Source: Aradus depressus (taxonomy: Eukaryota; Arthropoda; Insecta; Hemiptera; Aradidae). Taken from it: 64,000 nucleotides of DNA. How positions within the stretch are numbered: the first letter of the stretch is position 1; each line of letters starts with the position of its first letter. Both the position numbers and the translations under genes were made by a program. A model generated the notes under the pieces. It was not told the origin of the DNA, did not search any database, and saw nothing but the letters and a program-made list of their open reading frames with translations. The DNA lies in assembly GCA_963662175.1 (NCBI GenBank), contig OY759218.1, forward strand, positions 24,140,051 through 24,204,050, given 5' to 3'. Below are positions 1-11,501 of this stretch, one piece after another.

Positions 1-1286
1 ATGTCATTTTAGTACCCTATCAAACTCGTTTATTTAATGCTCCTATTTGAAACAATATTATTTTTATTTTTAATAATTATTTGATGGGTATATCATAATA
101 TATGGCTGTAAAATGTCAAAAAAGCAATAATACGTATGTAAGTCGGCTGTACCGCTCCCCAGCTAGGTTCGCTTAGTCTAGGGAAGGTAGCGGAAAAGTC
201 AAAGGAGGAACAAAGAATAAAATCCTTTGAATAAAAAAAAAAATGTAATCCCGAACCTCTTACTGGTTACTAACTTAACGATTCTTAACTAAAAATTCTA
301 ACTAAACTTGACAACATATATAAATAGGTAATTGAAACATAAACTATTGGCTATACAAGACCACACATCGCCAGTAAGGAAAGGTTTAAAATACAAGTCA
401 AACTCACCATGACGTGACCAACCCGGAGACTGCTGTCCTCAAGTCAACTCCTCCTTCAGGCACTAAGCACAATAACAAGATGGAAACTACCCGGATACCA
501 CAACGGTGTTACTAAGCACAATAACAAGATGGAAATTAGCCGGAGACCTTAACGGTCTTCCACTCCCTTCACGGACCAAACCTCACTCTCGACTGACTAA
601 CCCCCATCCCCTCCCCTGTCCTCCTCTTTACAATCCAGATAATACAGGGGGGTCGTTTATCCATGTCCAAGAGCTGATAGTTTGACGTCAAATTTTAGAT
701 GAATGCTTAGAAGTAATTTTATGATACCGAAAAGGACTTTTGGCCTGGTAATGGGCCCACTGCCAGCCATTCCTTGGCAGGTACTTGACATCAGGTATAA
801 AGGGTCTTATTTGAGCGTTTCAGTTGACAGAATGACTAACTCCAATTTCAACATTTTTCAGGAAAGAACTTATAATATTTCTGGTTGGAAAATCCTTACC
901 TTTTTCTTTTGCAAAAGTATGGCAGAAATATTAAAATATAACAGTTTGCTAAAATTGACATTCTGCTCTTAAACATTTATTCAATGTTGAATTGTTATAG
1001 AATCAATATTGAAAATACAAAGACAGAAATTTTATGGAGTCATTTTGTCAACTGAAAACTAAAACATCCTACAGACTATTATTATACATTGAAAAAAAAA
1101 TGCGATGAAGTTTATGCTCATATTATGAAATGAAATGATTAAGAAAAAAAATTAAGAGAACTATTTTTTCTTAATTATTCAAGAAAAATATTTTTTCTTA
1201 AATTAAGAAAAATTATTTTCTTAATTTAATTACCCTCCACCTTTCCCCACTATTCAATTGGCGGTCCCCTGCCACTTTTTAATACT
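1..1286. other. 3' flank, AT-rich, no gene seen
   Basis: No conserved coding region or recognisable transposon protein was found. Short open frames here have no family resemblance. The segment lies about 10 kb beyond the stop codon of the Dscam2-like gene. Confidence 0.5.
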
Positions 1287-1475
1287 AACCTGAAATGAAA
1301 TGTTTTTTATTTTTAAGATGTGCAATGTAAGTACGTGCATAATACCGTGGCATGCAAACATTACATAAAACATAAAATGATAACCCGAAATGAAATGTTT
1401 TTTTATTTTTAAGATGTGCAATGTAAGTGCGTGCATAATACCGTGCCATGCAAACATAACATAAAACATAAAATG
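1287..1475. repeat. two-unit tandem repeat, about 95 bp each
   Basis: Two adjacent near-identical units begin at about 1287 and 1382. Both contain GATGTGCAATGTAAGT followed by a CGTGCATAATACCGTG segment. They differ by a few substitutions and the length of one T run. No coding content is seen. Confidence 0.85.
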
Positions 1476-1476
1476 T

Positions 1477-1781
1477 TTACTTAAATAGGTACTTAAGAAT
1501 TAATGAAATTTATTTTTTGTTTGATTTTTGGTTTTTTAATTTTGTTTATATGATTTGTTTAATTTTGTAAACCAATATAAAATACAAAACAAAAGCGCAA
1601 ATAGGAACACATAAGAAAAAAGTTAAATAAAATCTGTATTTAGCAACTGAACAAACTTAAGCAATGAAATTAGTAAAATAAGGTACCTTTAGTTAACTTC
1701 CATCTTATTATCGGTTTCTTCTAGCAATTCGGGTTCACACCCAATTTTGAAATAAGCTTCAGATTTTTCCCGTTTGTTAGG
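1477..1781. repeat. 305-bp direct repeat, copy 1
   Basis: This AT-rich segment recurs at 3756-4060 with a constant offset of 2279 bases, no indels and only two substitutions that I can find. It starts TTACTTAAATAGGTACTTAA and ends CCCGTTTGTTAGG. It lacks TG...CA ends, so it is not a standard LTR. The copies bracket a transposase fragment and a LINE fragment. Confidence 0.9.
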
Positions 1782-1894
1782 CTCTTATCCATGGGGGTGA
1801 TAGATAAAATTCTCGAGGTTGTGTGGTTCAGGAGAGCTTGAAGAGGTAACTCCCAACTCAGTTACCTCACGTTCTTCTGGATAACATTCTTTCT

Positions 1895-2330
1895 CACAAT
1901 TCACACGCATGGTCTCATGTCAACCCACACATGGGTAGAGTATCCAGCCATCAATACCAGTTCAAAGTGAACGTGTGGTGTGGAATGTTAGGAGAATATC
2001 TTCTACCGCCGATTGTGATTCCACACCGGGTTGATTCTAACGCCTTTTTACAGCTCCTTCAACACGAACTACCCACTGCACTGGAAGAGGTTCCCTTAGC
2101 GCTGAGGAAGAACTCATGGTTCCGAGTGGATGGCTGCCCAGCGCATAGCAGCAATGCTGGCAGACAGTGGATGGAGGAAAATTATGAGGATAGATGGATA
2201 GGAAGGTATGGGCCTGTAAGGTGGCCACCAAGGAGCCGGACTTAACACCATTAGATTTCTTCCTCTGGGGAACACTTAAATCGGACGTCTATTCAGTTGA
2301 AATTGCAACTCGCGATGACGGAGTTAAAGA
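1895..2330 (+). pseudogene. C-terminal half of a DDE-type transposase, decayed
   Basis: The open frame at 1931-2245 contains HQYQFKVNVWCGMLGEYLL, then WFRVDGCPAHSS (usually xDGAPAH) and RWIGRYGPVRWPPRS. One frame shift near 2232 is needed to reach DLTPLDFFLWGTLKSDVY. This is the C-terminal half of a transposase family common in insect genomes. Its N-terminal half type is seen at 23584-24213. No intact ORF remains and function is not expected. Confidence 0.75.
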
Positions 2331-2699
2331 AAATCGCCGTTCAACTGTGATACTTTGAGATAGTTGCATGATCAATCTGATTTATACTAATAGTCTTTGC
2401 CAATCATTTCTATTTCTTGCACTTCTCAATGCATGTATATGGGTAATTCCACGCGAACTCAACACAGTTACACCATCGAATTTTTTTTTGAGAACTGATA
2501 TTTTTTTTCAGATTCCTCATTAAAAAATAGGTCTAAATCCAAATTTTTAGATTTTTTTGTTTGACCTCATGCGTCCTAGAAAAAAATACATTTTCGTTTG
2601 CAATTCAAATATTCTTCACTCATCACTTTTCATTCTTTCTTTTAAACTACAGCAGTTATTGTAAAAAATAAGTTTCGCACAATATTCTTATAGGAAATT

Positions 2700-3745
2700 T
2701 TCCCTGGATTGTACCCCCAATCATCACGAACCTGAAGCTAACCAATTTCCTAAAGTCTGAAACCTCTCCATATTTTTACAAGACCGCTGCACAAGAGTTG
2801 GTACAATCTTACTCAGGAGTAACAGTAATATATACTGATGGGTCCAAAACACCCAACGGTGTAGGAGCCGCCTTCACCATTAACGACCGTACATACTCTG
2901 TAACTCTTCCGACAGAAGCTTCCATCTTCACAGCAGAACTGACTGCTATTTCTCGTGCTCTTAGTACAGTTGCCTATCAGAGGAATACGATCTTATTAGT
3001 AACAGATTCTCTAAGTGCCCTTCTCGCACTGAAGAACTTATATAGTACCCATCCAATAGTACAAACAATTCATCAGACACTTTGGAATCTCTGGAGGTCA
3101 AACCTCACCGTGAGATTCCTATGGGTACCGGGGCACTGTGGCATAGAGGGAAATGAAATGGCAGACAAAGCAGCCCAACTTGCCGCCCGAGATGAACAAA
3201 GTGCTGTGGCCATACCATGGACTGACACGAAGCCCAAGATCCGGGAGTAATTATTGGAACAGTGGGAGTCGTCCTGGAGGAATGAAACAGACAACAAGTT
3301 GAGGCTGATTAAGGACACCGTGAGGCCCTGGAAGAGCAGCCACAGGGACAGAAGAAGGGAGGAGGTGGTGATCTGTCGCCTCCGTATCGGCCACACTCGG
3401 CTCACGCACAAACATCTGATGGCCCGTGAACCCCCTCCTTCGTGTTCTGCGTGTGGCCAGCCACTCACGGTCCAGCACATGTTATTATATTGTCACCGAT
3501 ACTCTGCTATGAGAACCTTTTATAAACTTCCCTCCTCCTTGCCATTACTGTTGGAAAATTATCCCGAAACCCTTACTAAACTTCTTAAATTTCTCGTACA
3601 CACCGGAGTCATAAACCTGCTTTAGCCCATTTAAATCTGTATCAGTTCTTTCCGTATACCAAGCGATACATTTTCTCATAAAGTAGTTCTGTTCTTCTGA
3701 GCCTTCGCCGGGGGCCCGGTGTTGTGGGGCGGGGGGTAGGTGTGG
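2700..3745 (+). pseudogene. 3' fragment of an RNase H-bearing LINE
   Basis: The frame from 2798 encodes an RNase H domain: YTDGSK, an E in the FTAELTAISRAL helix, VTDSLSALLALK and WVPGHCGIEGNEMADKAAQ, giving the D-E-D-D set. An in-frame TAA at 3248-3250 interrupts it, and the same frame continues to 3625 with a C-terminal cysteine/histidine knuckle, CSACGQPLTVQHMLLYC. This is the end of ORF2 of an I-superfamily-like LINE, 5' truncated. The tail at 3700-3755 is GC-rich and abuts the second 305-bp repeat. Confidence 0.85.
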
Positions 3746-3755
3746 GGCCTGGGGG

Positions 3756-4060
3756 TTACTTAAATAGGTACTTAAGAATTAATGAAATTTATTTTTTGTT
3801 TGATTTTTGGTTTTTTAATTTTGTTTATATGATTTGTTTAATTTTGTAAACCAATATAAAATACAAAACAAAAGCGCAAATAGGAACACATAAGAAAAAA
3901 TTTAAATAAAATCTGTATTTAGCAACTGAACAAACTTAAGCAATGAAATTAGTAAAATAAGGTACCTTTAGTTAACTTCCATCTTATTATCGGTTTCTTC
4001 TAGCAATTCGGGTTCACACCCCATTTTGAAATAAGCTTCAGATTTTTCCCGTTTGTTAGG
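3756..4060. repeat. 305-bp direct repeat, copy 2
   Basis: This copy matches 1477-1781 with two substitutions and no indel. It begins directly after the GC-rich tail of the LINE fragment. No convincing target-site duplication flanks the pair. Confidence 0.9.
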
Positions 4061-4249
4061 AAGTTTTTGTGAAATTTTAGGTGTTATAGGGATTCCTTAA
4101 ATAAATCCAGAAAACATGCAAAATTTTCCAAAATTTCAAGTTTTGAAATTTTCAAATAGTTGCACTAATATTGGTCGCGTTCTTTAGATACTCTGAAAAT
4201 TGAATATATGGCATTCTGATAGGAAATGTAATGCTGTATCTAATAGTGT

Positions 4250-4457
4250 AATCAGTTTTGTCGTAGCCGCAGTATTTCTGAACTTAATTGCGTTTTAATA
4301 CAGAAAGAGAGGACAGAGTTCGAGTAACACAAAATGTCATATATCTCCGAAGGCAGCCCTTTTTGAAAAATTTCTAAGAGGCATTTTTTGTTGCTTTCGA
4401 CCCGTACAATTGATCCCCACAGTTTGGCCATTAAGATCTGGGACACCCTGTATATAT
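4250..4457. repeat. possible DNA-transposon terminus (ACACCCTGTATA)
   Basis: The segment ends GGGACACCCTGTATATA, the reverse complement of the TATACAGGGTGT start seen at about 23384 and 34635. No transposase is attached and the other end was not identified. Confidence 0.35.
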
Positions 4458-4610
4458 AGGTTAGAGTACAATAATGAAAAATCAATTCATCGTAGGGAAT
4501 AGAACGGGAAAACCTCCTATAAGCAAACCATTTTAAAATGTTTCTTACGGTATGCTATACATAATCCCGGACTGAGAATGGTCAAACACTAATTCAATAA
4601 TGTATAAAAG

Positions 4611-4902
4611 AGGTCACCGGTAGCTCAGAGATAGCCTACTTGTCTTCTGAGTTCAAAATCGTGAGTTTGGAACCCGGCCGAGGCCCTTAGGTTTTTAATC
4701 TGGGAGGTAAAAACCTTGAGCACGCCATCCTTCGGATTGGACGTAAAGCGATGGTCCCGAGCCTGTACGATGTCAGGCAGTCCTAGGTGAATACAAAATT
4801 TAGGGTAAGTAACATTTAGGACTCCCATGGTTGAGTCGGGCTCATATCCACCAGAGCGACGAACGAGCACATTTTTGTTGCCCTGGTAATAAGCGATATG
4901 AT
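4611..4902 (+). mobile_element. tRNA-derived SINE copy
   Basis: The 5' head resembles a tRNA gene, with an A-box-like TAGCTCAGAGATAGCC and a B-box-like GAGTTTGGAACCC. The family body follows: CGCCATCCTTCGGATTGGACG, then TAGGTGAATAC, then GAGTCGGGCTCATATCCACC. It is a diverged member of the family best preserved at 33611-33959. Confidence 0.85.
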
Positions 4903-5340
4903 AACTAACTAATGTATATAAGTATAGTTTATTTTTATTTATTTAAGCATTCCCTCTTCTACTTTAATACTTTCCGGCCCTATTGAAATATTACCAGACT
5001 TTGGTGACAACAAAAATTGATCAATACTATAAATAAATGTAGAAAACACAAAAAAGTAATTTTTCTCACTGTCCTAAGCGATTTTTTTTCTTTCAGGAAG
5101 CACTCGAAACTAAATAAATGTAAATTGTCGATGGAACATACAAGAAGAGAAACTGGGTCTTCAAGGTGAGTTCCCTTTTTGGTTGTTCGGTGTTGATGTG
5201 AATTGAGTTGCTGCTCATCCGTACAGGAGGCCCGGGTTTCTCCCTCGTTAACATTTATATAAATTATACCATATTTAGAACAGGATGGCAACTGTAGATG
5301 GCCAGGTGGCTACAATAAAGCCCATCGTAACAACGATCAT

Positions 5341-5552
5341 TAGGTTGGTGCCAGTGTAAGGCACTAGACAGCAGGAGATTTTACTGCTTCGGGTCTGCCA
5401 TGACGGAACCGAAGCAGGTAATGGAGGGAACTGCAGCAGAATTCTGGACTTTATTAAAGGTACAGGGCTGTGGTAGGGGTCAACACAAACAGGGCACACA
5501 ATAGGCCTACTCTGACAGCGGTGATACCATAAACCCTCGGAAAAATAGAAAA
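5341..5552 (+). mobile_element. 5'-truncated LINE 3' end
   Basis: This segment, from the GTAAGGCACTAGA motif to the A-rich end near 5550, matches the 3' end of the RNase H-bearing LINE at 26430-27420. Shared stretches include AGCAGGTAATGGAGGG and GGGCACACAATAGGCCTACT. Only the last 200 bases of the element are present. Confidence 0.75.
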
Positions 5553-5874
5553 AAACAACGATCATTACAAATAGTAAGTGACATTTTGATGTTTAGGGTG
5601 ATCAGAGATGAAGGCCTATCATCTAATGGGATGAGTGGATTCGATGTGAGAAAATTACGAATGTATCCAGAAAATTTATTGGCCGAAACAGTAGGATTTG
5701 GTAGGTTAGAAGCACTGAGGAAGTCCACGTTGAATCCGGCCAACAATGAGGACGATTCTAACAGAAGAGTCAGGTCAGGGAGAAGAAGGTAAAGATTTTT
5801 TAAGTTTTGAAATGAATATTTCACAGACTAATCGATTATTTCGAAAATTAATAGGTACACGATTAAAAAAAAGG

Positions 5875-6290
5875 TTGGTAAATCACCGGATGTGTACTTC
5901 CTCAGCACGAATTAATCAACTAACACTAATCGACCGTTTTAATCAATAGTGGACTTATACTGGGACTTCTGATTCCTCATACTGAATTTCGTGTCTATAG
6001 AATCATTAAACCGGCAGTTATTAGGGTTTTTTAGTTGTCCTCCTCAGATCCCCCTTCCCTTCGGCCAATTTCGCTGAAAATTAATAGGTGTTATCCGTTG
6101 GGGATTTTGAATTGAAATATAAAATTTGATATCGACCCTTTTATCGGATAGTTTTTGTGTTAAGCCCCCCCGATCCCGATTCTGGATGTACATACATATA
6201 AAATTTTGGGTCGAAAAATGTACTCTATCAGAGTTATAATGTTCACAGACACATAAACTGACAGAAATCAGGGAGTCGGAAATTCATGAT
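5875..6290 (-). repeat. modular monomer repeat, reverse copy
   Basis: The conserved tail (AAATCACCGG ... TGTACTTCC ... GCACGAATTAATCA) is followed by about 125-bp monomers carrying GGCAGTTATTAGGGTTTT, CCCCCTTCCC and AAAATTAATAGGTGTT. It belongs to the dispersed family described at 58320-58830, here in reverse orientation and degenerate. Confidence 0.7.
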
Positions 6291-7239
6291 ACTCTGATGG
6301 AAACAACTTCCTGTAGCTGGGAACATAAGAAAAATATCAAAATTGACCTCGAGCTTCCAATATTTAATAAAATTCGATGATTTGGGAGAGAGGCAATCTC
6401 ATTAGCCAATAATTCCCGATATTGTTTAATGCTGATTAAGAATATAGATCCTAAATAGTTCCATCACCTTATTTGAAAAGAAATTCACAATTTTTAGTAA
6501 AAGTTAAAATTATTTTTTTTGCGTCCTGTTCTGTTTGAACTAATTTAGTTGCTGGCCCTGCAGCTGTAATTTGCAAGCACATTGATTTTTCGCTTCCCTT
6601 GACAGCTCTTTATTGGACCTTATGACTTCCTGTCGTGAACATTTTGTAGAGGATATCGAAATAAAAAAGAAGGATATATCGGAAATAACTGATGAACACA
6701 AGTTTGTAATATCAAACTGAATTACCAATGTAAAGAAAAAGTAAGGAAGTTCTGAAATCGCTTCTCATTAAAACTCCAGAAGGATATGATTGCTAATCAA
6801 TCTTAGACATGTTGTAAGACAAAAAAACATGTTATATTTGTGATTATTAATGCTATTGTATTTTCCGTCAGGCTCAAACGACACGACATGATATTTCGCA
6901 ATTCAAATGAGGAGACAACTCCTTCTGGCAGGTAATTTATGTTAATTTGATGTTAAAGTAATCTTTGAACTAGATTAGGCTTCGATCTGTGGCACCTGAA
7001 GAGGGTGGCATTTTACTGGATTTTCCAAAAACATGAGTTGATTTTTCATAGTACGGTCATTCCGTTATAGACATAGTGGACTATTTCCCTATAAACAAAA
7101 ATATGTTAAAAAAAAAAAACAGTTTTAAATATAGAAAGTTATTTGCTCAGTAATTACATTTCCATTTCTTTCCTTAAAAAGTATGGCCAGATGCATTTTT
7201 TAACAAGATTATTAAAAAAATAATTTAAATTGTTTTACA

Positions 7240-7740
7240 GACGAGACATTTTAGAGAGTGAAATTTACTTGATTGATAGCAGGGGTGAGTTTTGTGGCCA
7301 TGTTTTCCAAAGCCTGAAGGCCCCATATAACAGCCACTCGCTAATATTTAACTACCTACTCTCCTACCTCTTTAATGAAGCGCAAGATCCTTTCAAAGCT
7401 CTGTTTACTCAAATCATCTGGGTTGAGGAATGTTTTATTGAAGATTCTCAATCGGTGGTGTGAATAACCTTCACATTCGCTCAGGATGTGTGATGTCGTT
7501 TCCTCCATCGCTGGAGAATACTGCACAAGACCCATTATAAAGATATGCTTTCGAACTGTAGTAGACTATTAGATACCCGATCAATGTTTTCAAAGACTTC
7601 GGGGGTTGATCAAGAAGAGTTGTTCTTTTGCCATCCGGTCCTCTAATCAACTCTTTTGACTGTCGACAACCCCAATTCTCCAGGACTGTTTTGCAATGCG
7701 CCTTCGAGATACAGTCTCAAATCTACATTTACATATTTTG
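7240..7740 (-). pseudogene. LINE ORF2 C-terminus, antisense, decayed
   Basis: On the minus strand, broken frames read RQSKELIRGP-like and EETTSHILSECEGYSHHR, then FERILRFIKEVG. This is the post-RNase H end of an I-like LINE ORF2, with its C/H knuckle partly preserved. Frameshifts and stops show it is dead. Confidence 0.65.
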
Positions 7741-7749
7741 AAATATGTA

Positions 7750-8900
7750 ATACTAGATGTGTTGCCTGCCTGGCCTAGCTAATCCAGGAAATTCACTACT
7801 TTCATGCCATATCGTCATTTTTACTAGCATTAATTTACAATCTTCAAATTAGTGAATTGGATTAGCTTACGTTAGACTAGCATTTCATTAATTTAAATAA
7901 TATTTCAACGTAATTCGCTGAAGACTCAAAACGGTATAAAAATGGTGACTATACGGGGCAACACTAGTTTATATGTAAAAATAAAGTACATCGTAAACAT
8001 TGATTTATTTCTTTGGTACAATAAAAAATAATTATATTCTTTTTTTCTTTTTTTTTTTTTAACAAATATTGAACTTTTATAACAACATACAAAAGTTTGT
8101 TCAACGTCATACTAAGCTAAGATACAAATATACAAATTATAATAGCGCATCGATAACTTGAGGTACAGATATTCAACATCGCTAAGTCAAATAACGAAGA
8201 TGTATATAATGACGCAGCTACAAAAGGTTGTAAGGTTTGGGTTGGAAGCCGAATTGAACTAAAGATACAGCATTTTATGGTTCTAGGTAAGTAATGAGCT
8301 CGATCCAATCAGCTAACTTAAAAGAAATTCCTTTTTTAAACCTTATTTTTGTAGATACGTCACATTTACATATCCTTCAATTAAAGCTATGTATTGAATA
8401 GCATCGAAGTTTAAATAATTAACCTTTCTACGTAAGTATTTCATAATTATGAATTTTCTTAAAATTAATAATAATAGCTTATAGTCACATTGAACACTGT
8501 GTGTAAATAATAAATAACTTTTTAAATATTATTGTAAATTATCATTAACAGTTTCTATCTACACATCCTAGAGCATAATATGTTCAATTTTAAACATTTA
8601 AATACATATGGAATTAGGGCTTATGGGGAAACAGGTTGCTTTAATTTGTCGTACACAAATAAAGGAGAGGGACTTGTAATGAAAATGATTACCTCATGAA
8701 CCAGGCGGTGGGATTATTGCTATACTTACTACGCTAGGATACAACTGTTTCTAAAAGAAACTTCATTTTAAAATATTAGATCGTCAGGGCCTTGTAATGC
8801 AATCCACTTTCAATTAAATGTTTAAAATTCCTATTGAGCAGAGCGATCTTTATCCAAATTTAAATTAATTAAACAACAATTACACACTAATAAGTCTTAT
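7750..8900. other. AT-rich intergenic DNA, nothing recognised
   Basis: I see no conserved protein, RNA gene or repeat with a second copy in this stretch. Homopolymer runs occur near 8040-8060. Confidence 0.4.
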
Positions 8901-8904
8901 AACT

Positions 8905-9300
8905 CCTGAAGAGCATCGGTTCGCGTTCGATGGATTATACCTACTACGGCAGAGTGAGATCTCTCAAACGGGACCAATCCTGCTCGGATCGACAAATGTA
9001 CTGCTGAGCTACGCCTGTGTAAAAGTCGCGCGCGAGGTTAAATTTAGCTACGATTGCGTCCTGCGTGGCGCGACAACGGCGCCATCTGCGTACGCGACAC
9101 ACGCGTGATCGAGTAATTGCTTCTTTCCTCTACACAACGGTATCAAAGTAAGGCGCGCGGGAAGTACGGTTGCAAAGATATAAGCGATATTAGTGTTACA
9201 TATTTTCGTTACATGCGGTTTTAGCGAGTGACCCCCTACTGACTGAAATGAAAGACGTTTCACGTCAAATAGACTCCGTCCTATGCTGGTCTAAAGCATT
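8905..9300. other. GC-richer unassigned island
   Basis: About 400 bases are clearly richer in G+C and CpG (several CGCG-type runs) than the surrounding AT-rich DNA. A minus-strand open frame at 9048-9263 has no family that I can name. It could be an inserted element or a fragment of one. Confidence 0.35.
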
Positions 9301-9503
9301 TTGATATAATTTTTAATTATTTTATCAACAGGAAATTATTTAACGAGACATACTTTTGATCGTAGTTTGATCTGATGTGTAGTGTCAGAATTCACGAAAC
9401 TGATATCAAGAAGTCTCTTTTCAATGTAATTAAGTACCATAAAAAAATATGTAAAAAAACAATTATGTAAAGACCCAAAACATAATGTGATAACTAAACT
9501 AAG

Positions 9504-9745
9504 AGTGGTCGCCGGTAGCTTGGAGGTAGCATACTAGCCTACTGAGATCAAGATCGCGAGTTCGAAAGCCGGCCGAGACCCTTAAGGTTTTTCATCTGGG
9601 AGCTGTAAAAACTTTAAGCACGCCGTTCTTCGGATGGGGCGTTAAGCGATGGTCCCGAGCCTGTACTATGTCAGGTACTCTTTAAATACCCCTGCCCTAC
9701 CCTAGGTGAATAAAAATTTAGGGTAGGCAAAATTTAGGACCGTAT
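9504..9745 (+). mobile_element. tRNA-derived SINE copy
   Basis: The head GGTCGCCGGTAGCTTGGAGG and the B-box-like GCGAGTTCGAAAGCC precede the family body: GCACGCCGTTCTTCGGATGG, GATGGTCCCGAGCCTGTAC and CCCTACCCTAGGTGAATA. The 3' end is lost after TAGGGTAGGCAAAATTTAGG. Confidence 0.85.
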
Positions 9746-9956
9746 GAGTTTGTTTGGGATTTAAGGCTGCTTTTGAGAAGATCTTCAGGATATATATAAG
9801 AAAAAAAGAAGGCATTTGGATTAAATGTATGATTAGGAGGTAGGGATATGGGGGGAGTATTTGTATTAGGAGATGAAATGAAAAACTGGTTTAGAGTATC
9901 AGGGGAGAAAGGGATGTTGGAGGAGCACTGTTTGGATTTGGCTAAGGATAAGACAA

Positions 9957-10480
9957 TCCTCGTTCAGGACGCCCATCAACCTTGACTGACGACGATCATG
10001 TTGCCAGAGTGAACGTTCTTGTGCGAACAAATCGTCGACTAACCAACCTTGAAACCCTGAGACTTTTGTGCGAGGCTGTGAGGAGGAAGAAACCTGAGCT
10101 GTGGCGATGTGGGGAGTGAGTGCTGCACCATGACAACGCGCCTGTTCATTCTGCGTTGCTCATTCGCGATTATTGCACAAAAAAACCCTTGACCGTCATC
10201 CCTCAGCCCGGTTCTCACTAGACCTGGCCCGTGCGGACTTTTGCCTGTTTCCGAAACTCAAGAGACCCTTAAAAGAGCAGAGACTTCACTCAACTGATGA
10301 AATTAAAGAAAAATCGCTGGAGGAGCTGAACAGCATTCCAGAAGTTGAGTTCTCAGGGTCCTTCCAGCAGTGGAAACAGCGGTGGGAAAAATACCCACTA
10401 GTTGGTTTTGCGTGTCTTTTCCATGGTACGGTGTCACCTACGTCAACGTGGTATGTCCTCGGACCCCGCATTTGGACAAC
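9957..10480 (+). pseudogene. mariner-family transposase remnant
   Basis: Broken plus-strand frames read PRSGRPSTLTDDDHVARVN, then LHHDNAPVHSALLIRDYCTK, then FCLFPKLKRPLKEQRLHSTD and EFSGSFQQWKQRWEKYP. These are the linker, second catalytic D (HHDNAPVHS) and C-terminal segments of mariner transposases. Most of the catalytic core between them is deleted, and several frameshifts are present. Confidence 0.85.
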
Positions 10481-10621
10481 CTTCCCCCTTCGTCATTTGT
10501 TTCCTTATCGGTAGTCCCGAGCTAACACCGCACACCCTACCTGGAAATAACCATCTTGGTTGGACCGTTGCACCACCTTATCCTGGTTTTCCCGAATCCG
10601 CTGCGGCACGCTAGATCTCAG

Positions 10622-10855
10622 GGAATCCAGTCTTTGCGGAGTAGGCGCCCCATTAGCAGAACACACGACCGCTCTACCTGCCCATTAGTTGCGGGGTGGT
10701 AAGGTGCACTCCCAATACTGTGGCCCATTGTCGGTAATCAACTGTTCCGGAATACCAAATTGACTAAATATGGTTCTTAAACAGGCTATCGTACTGTCGG
10801 CTGAAGTACTCTTCATGATTTTAACTTCTGGCCACTTTGCAAAACGTATGTATAG
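10622..10855 (-). pseudogene. Gypsy-type integrase fragment
   Basis: The minus strand reads KWPEVKIMKSTSADSTIACL, RTIFSQFGIPEQLITDNGPQ, and after an internal deletion PYHPATNGQVERS. These are the catalytic D (DNGPQ) and E-containing (NGQVER) regions of an LTR-retrotransposon integrase. No LTRs were found nearby. Confidence 0.8.
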
Positions 10856-11183
10856 TGATCAAGAAGTTAAACCACAAAAATGGACCCGCAAAATGAATCT
10901 TCCATACTTTGTCCAGCCATGGATATTTAAACATAACAGAAAGTACTCCAATATTTCATATAGATTTTGTGAAATAGACAATATTTATGTTTTCCTTATT
11001 AAAAAAAAAAAAAAATTCACAATATCTCTGCAGAAAATGTTAAGTATAATATCTTTTGCTTTTTTGAACTCTTAATTCGCCTTAAAATAACAATAATTAT
11101 TGAGACTAGTTCAACCACCATTGTTGACTTTCTTTTCACTTAAATTATTGCACAAATACAATTTATATTAATTAATAAACCGT

Positions 11184-11189
11184 TTTATT
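11184..11189 (-). promoter_or_regulatory. candidate poly(A) signal AATAAA
   Basis: On the minus strand AATAAA lies about 130 bases after the stop codon of the Dscam2-like gene. The region is AT-rich and other hexamers could be used, so this is only the nearest good match seen. Confidence 0.3.
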
Positions 11190-11320
11190 AAAGCAATATC
11201 TTTAATGTTTGATTTTCTGTCAAACATTTAATTTTCATTATCTTTTTGATCTTTATGTTAATCAATTTACAAAGTGGAAGTTTCATAACATAACTGGTAC
11301 TGTTATCTCGAAAGGCACAT

Positions 11321-11501
11321 TCAAACGGCTATAGTAAATTGTGAGCGGCGTTCTCTTTTTGGTCTAAAACCTTTGTTTCTATGTTTGAATCTCTCGATGG
11401 AGTCTTTGTCGGAGTGGCCGCCACTGTTCTCCATGCCATCTGTGAACCCCGAGGGAGGCTCCAGGGTCGTACTTAGACTTACGTTGGTCCCCTTCTCTTT
11501 C
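11321..11501 (-). CDS. Dscam2: Dscam2 exon 31: terminal cytoplasmic exon and stop
   Basis: The acceptor is TTTTGTTTTAG and the exon enters in phase 2. It encodes KEKGTNVSLSTTLEPPSGF, GMENSGGHSDKDSIERF and a basic stretch KHRNKGFRPKRERR. It ends in SQFTIAV followed by TGA at 11321-11323. The last residues I-A-V fit a class II PDZ ligand (hydrophobic at -2 and 0). The 3' UTR continues towards lower coordinates. Confidence 0.88.

Noticed and set aside
1477..4060. LTR retrotransposon with 305-bp LTRs.
   Set aside because: There are no TG...CA ends, primer-binding site or polypurine tract, and the interior holds unrelated DNA-transposon and LINE pieces.
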